Shown piece after piece: positions 49,634 to 52,194 of a stretch of DNA of 52,194 nucleotides. The translations under genes were made by a program, and so were the position numbers. Each line of letters starts with the position of its first letter. The stretch's first letter is position 1. Source of the stretch: an uncultured Collinsella sp. (lineage in GTDB: Bacteria; Actinomycetota; Coriobacteriia; Coriobacteriales; Coriobacteriaceae); the NCBI GenBank assembly GCA_900552385.1, contig URZI01000013.1:1-52194 (forward strand), in the 5' to 3' direction. The notes beneath the pieces were generated by a model. It was given only the letters and a program-made list of their open reading frames with translations, searched no databases and had not been told where the DNA came from.

Positions 49634-50603
49634 TTAGGGCGGCAGGACGTTGAACATATCATGGATGCGGCTCCTGCACACGCCGTTGGCGAGCTGTCGC
49701 GCGACCGTGCGCTCGGCGGTGCCGGAATCGGTCGCCATGAAGGTCCGGCACCACTTGAACCAAGCGAGGTAGGTGCCGAGGTGCTTCGTCGACACGCCCT
49801 TAAACGGCTTCATGAAGGTATCGAGGAGCGAATGGACGGTGTTGATCCGGTTGATGGTCCCCTCGGAAGGGTCCTTGGAATCGTAGGCCGTGTGTGCGTC
49901 GACCTCGAGCTCCGCGAGGACGTCGACATAGGCGGACGCCTTGTCCGTCGCTACGACGGAAGCGGACGCGATGCGGTCCCTCAGCACGTCCATGGCGCGT
50001 TTCCTCGACAGGATGCCTCGTCCCGAGACCTGGAGAAACGTCTCGTTCGAGTCGTTCACGCCGGTCATGACGCAGATCTGCTCGCGCGACAGTCCGCGCC
50101 TGTGCACCTGCTTGCCACGATGTCGGGAGTGACGTGGCATCGTAAATGACCCCTTCGTGTGGTTGCCCTTGAACGACTCGGGGAAGTAGGTCTCGTCGAG
50201 CTCGCAGCCGCAGCCCCGCCCGGTCTTGAACGAGGGCGAGTAGGCCGAGAGACACTCGATGAGCCTGTGGCGCATGGTGTAGGCGGTCTTGAGGCAGACA
50301 TGGCAGCGCCCCGCGCATTCGCGCAGGGGCAGCATGAGAACGAAGCACTCGGCATTGGCCATCCAGGTCTCCTTCGGGAGCCTGCTCGTCCCCAGGATGT
50401 GCCCGCTGCCCATGCCGAAGGTCCTGCCGCAATCCTGGCAGAGGTAACGCTGCTCGCCGTTCTTTGATTTGCCCTTCTTCACGACCGCGGCGGACCCGCA
50501 GCGCGGGGAGCGCTCGGCCTCGTAGGCGGAGCCGGCGGCGTTCGGTCCTGCTGAGGCTCGCGATGTCCCTCTTGAAGGTGATTACCAGGTCCTCGGCGTT
50601 CAT
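49634..50603 (-). pseudogene. IS1595-family transposase, frameshifted
   Basis: Most of an IS1595 transposase is readable. The zinc-ribbon part (RYLCQDCGRTF), the DDE region with LDETYFPESFKG and VVATDKASAYVDVL, and GVSTKHLGTYLAWFKW near the end are visible. The first 20-odd residues (MNAEDLVITFKRDIASLSRTE, from ATG 50603) are in one frame. The remainder continues in the +1 frame after about 50540. The first zinc-ribbon cysteine pair also reads S-P-R-C instead of C-P-x-C. The element is probably inactive unless programmed frameshifting occurs. Sequencing error is possible but would not explain the missing cysteine. Confidence 0.82.
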
Positions 50604-50678
50604 GCTGCCCCGCAGTCTACGAGGCTAACGATATGGCGCCGTGATGACATATGTATGTCAATCTTGGTCTAACAGAGC

Positions 50679-51143
50679 CTAACGAAAGTGCATGTCAGGA
50701 GTTTCCCTTAGGCATTTTGCGGCTATAGGGACAAGGTCGAACATCGTGTGAACGACATCGCCCGTGTTTGCAACGGTAGCCGTGAACTTGCCGTTTCCAA
50801 AATCCATCAGATGGTAGAGGTTGATGGTTAAGTCCTTTTGCGTGGCAATTCTCAGAATCCAGTAAGCGCAATTGTCGCTGCAGGTTGTGGCGTTGTATAC
50901 GTTCTGAGGCATGAAGTACATGAGCAACAGCGTCTTAGTGCCTCCCGACAGCCTTTCAGGAGGGATAATGCCTAGGATCTTGGTGTCTATTGCGCAGGGT
51001 CCAACGACATTGCCTTTATCGATTGATTTAATAATCCTTTGAGCAAAGGCGTCTTGAAACCACTGGGGCGAATAGACGTTATCGAAGTAAACCGACGTAT
51101 TGTAGATAACGTTTTCCATATCACCATAGTGAATTGTTAACAC
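50679..51143 (-). CDS. DUF4869 family protein
   Basis: Protein of 154 residues matching DUF4869. Conserved pieces are MLTIHYGDMENVIYNTSVYFDN (1-22), PERLSGGTKTLLLMY, the CSDNCAYWIL block with its paired cysteines and the DLTINLYHLMDF block. No function is known for the family, which is small, soluble and found in gut firmicutes and actinobacteria. It begins with GTG at 51143 behind GAAGGGA. Longer frames upstream cross a non-coding leader. Its TAG stop (50679-50681) uses the first base of the adjacent IS end, so the last residues may differ from the ancestral gene. Confidence 0.8.
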   Translation of the reverse strand: MLTIHYGDMENVIYNTSVYFDNVYSPQWFQDAFAQRIIKSIDKGNVVGPCAIDTKILGIIPPERLSGGTKTLLLMYFMPQNVYNATTCSDNCAYWILRIATQKDLTINLYHLMDFGNGKFTATVANTGDVVHTMFDLVPIAAKCLRETPDMHFR

Positions 51144-51716
51144 GTTGGTCCCTTCGGGTTGCTGGTTTGGTGTTCGGTGAGACTGATTGTATCGCACGCA
51201 TAAGACGGGCGTAATTTGCCAGAAACACATGCGATTGATAACCATTGACAGTCAAGACCTGTATCCAGTGCCCGTATTTGCATGTCCGTACTTGAACCTA
51301 AGTTGCTTTGAAGGCCTATGTTTTAGACAATAGTTCCAGGCTAGGCTCTGCGTGGCGGCACGTAAAAGCCGTACTGTGCTTGGGTGGGTAAAAGTTCAAG
51401 ACGATTAGATATCCGAGAGGATATCGAGCCCGTGCCGGGGAGATAAGGTGAGCCCGCGCCGGGGACTATAGTTCCGGCAACAAATGGGTTTCCGCGAGGA
51501 TGCCGCGGCTGACGGTCAGTATATTACCGCCCTACACGCTCCTTCCGCGCGTCGCCTGCTCAAACGATTTGCGCCGAATTTTATTCCGCGGGCGGTGAGC
51601 CTGTTTATAGACAACGTCACGACCTATAGACGGGTGTCTTGGGGGTATTGCAGCTTGGCTCCCGTCCCCCCAATCTAGTAGACTTGGAAACCGTTGCTAG
51701 ATTAGGGGGATTTTCC
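51144..51716. other. Intergenic region before the ChW-repeat gene
   Basis: No gene is supported. It contains a GATATCC-GAGA-GGATATC hairpin (51408-51425), then the unit GAGCCCGYGCCGGGGA twice (51426-51441 and 51450-51465). The left part is AT-richer and holds the DUF4869 leader. Composition becomes very GC-rich at the right end. Confidence 0.45.
51666..51709 (+). promoter_or_regulatory. Leader hairpin that covers the ChW gene ribosome-binding site
   Basis: CCCCCCAATCTAG (51666-51678) pairs with CTAGATTAGGGGG (51697-51709), 12 of 13 positions. The right arm contains the AGGGGG Shine-Dalgarno element 7 nt before the ATG. Translation initiation would be blocked unless the hairpin opens, suggesting control by temperature, a protein or an RNA. 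It is a structural inference. Confidence 0.55.
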
Positions 51717-52194
51717 ATGAGACGCTCCACGAAACGAATTTCCGGTGCCGCCGCCGCGCTGGCGGTCGCGGCCGCCCTGGCCCTGTGCGGGCCCGCGGCC
51801 TACGCCGCCCCCGCCGCCCCGGGCGACGCGCAGGCCCCGGCCGCCGGGGCCCAGCCCGCCGACGAGGGTCCCGCCGCCCAGGCCGACGCCGCCCAGCCCG
51901 CGCAGGCCGACGCCTCCCAGCCCGAGGCCTCGCAGGCCGACGGCGCCCAGGCGGAGCCCGCCCGGTCCGAGGCGGCCGCGCCCGTCTCGCTCTCATACTC
52001 GGCCCACGTCTCCAATATCGGCTGGATGGGCGCCGTCGCCGGCGGCGAGGTCGCCGGCACGACCGGCAGGGGGCTCCCCCTCGAGGCGCTGCGCCTCGTC
52101 CTGTCCGACGCCTCGACCGGCGAGCCCCTCGGCGCCGACGCCATATCCGTCGAGGCCCACGTCTCCAACGTCGGCTGGCAGGCCGCCGTCGGCA
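51717..52194 (+). CDS. Secreted ChW-repeat protein (3' end outside window)
   Basis: Open to the window end, at least 159 residues. MRRSTKRISGAAAALAVAAALAL is a signal peptide, cleaved near residue 30 (AAYAA). A long Ala/Gln/Pro/Asp/Glu-rich linker (31-90) follows, with AQADA/SQPEASQADG repeats. From about 93 there are tandem ChW (clostridial hydrophobic Trp) repeats: YSAHVSNIGWMGAV...GTTGRGLPLEALRLVL, then VEAHVSNVGWQAAVG. ChW repeats are found in secreted surface or enzyme-carrying proteins of clostridia and Coriobacteriia. The catalytic or binding partner domain would lie beyond the window. Extreme GC bias in codon use is evident, and the ATG at 51717 follows the AGGGGG discussed above. Confidence 0.85.
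   Translation, partial: MRRSTKRISGAAAALAVAAALALCGPAAYAAPAAPGDAQAPAAGAQPADEGPAAQADAAQPAQADASQPEASQADGAQAEPARSEAAAPVSLSYSAHVSNIGWMGAVAGGEVAGTTGRGLPLEALRLVLSDASTGEPLGADAISVEAHVSNVGWQAAVG

Larger units (their letters stand above)
49204..50679. mobile_element. IS1595-family insertion sequence with passenger antitoxin gene
   Basis: Element of 1476 bp bounded by 25-bp inverted repeats (49204-49228 and 50655-50679) starting GGCTCTGTTAGACCA, with 23 of 25 positions equal. Inside are a frameshifted IS1595-type transposase and a small RelB/DinJ-like gene, both on the minus strand. A 14-bp hairpin (ATCGCCCCCTTGCC and complement, 49262-49301) lies near the left end. The 8-bp flanks (tttgattt and taacgaaa) do not match, so no target duplication is seen. 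IS1595 elements are known to carry passenger genes. Confidence 0.9.

Overview
The window is GC-rich chromosomal DNA, probably from a gut anaerobe of the Coriobacteriia and most likely Collinsella or a close relative. This is inferred from gene content, not from a search. The pointers are a Rho factor with a very long basic N-terminal extension, a CarD regulator, a SufU-type Suf operon, the GGGtGRT protein with its NifU-like scaffold, a sortase-type surface protein, a ChW-repeat secreted protein and frequent TTG/GTG starts. The first 26 bases are not genomic: they match the end of the Illumina Nextera read-2 adapter, so base 27 is a contig end.

Layout. 0.1-9.2 kb: a WecA/TagO-type lipid-carrier transferase, a structured RNA resembling 6S RNA, an orphan radical SAM protein, tRNA-Ala, a small tail-anchored protein, nicotinate phosphoribosyltransferase, and the proline genes proB and proA separated by a convergent prolyl-aminopeptidase-like hydrolase. 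9.2-14.7 kb: an HD hydrolase, a REP-associated transposase (RAYT), carD and argS, with several families of small palindromic repeats. Three 42-bp copies sit directly against stop codons, and two related ~150-bp inverted-repeat elements lie after argS. 14.7-25 kb: rho, a membrane protein with a long soluble tail, a VanZ-like protein, a ROK sugar kinase, a class I aminotransferase, tRNA-His and tRNA-Lys, dinD and a flavoprotein of the fumarate reductase/aspartate oxidase superfamily.

25-34.6 kb is an iron-sulfur district. The GGGtGRT protein and its scaffold are followed by a second RAYT, a long non-coding stretch, and the operon sufC-sufB-sufD-sufS-sufU. A divergent Rrf2/IscR-type regulator follows, with three cysteines and a candidate operator between it and sufC. 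34.7-38.5 kb holds a putative cell-wall-anchored protein and a degenerate AAA-ATPase/PD-(D/E)XK protein. 38.5-47.9 kb is a cell-surface polysaccharide cluster with six glycosyltransferase genes and one acyltransferase. Two of the glycosyltransferases are close paralogues.

47.9-51.2 kb looks acquired. It holds an AAA ATPase behind an AT-rich iterated leader, an IS1595-type insertion sequence (25-bp terminal repeats, a frameshifted transposase, an orphan RelB/DinJ antitoxin as passenger) and a DUF4869 gene whose stop codon is completed by the IS end. The window ends inside a very GC-rich secreted ChW-repeat protein whose ribosome-binding site lies in a predicted hairpin.

The observations most worth following are the stop-codon-linked hairpin repeats and their RAYT, the two MITE-like elements, the 6S-like RNA, the GGGtGRT-scaffold pair beside suf, and the ATPase/DUF4869 islet.
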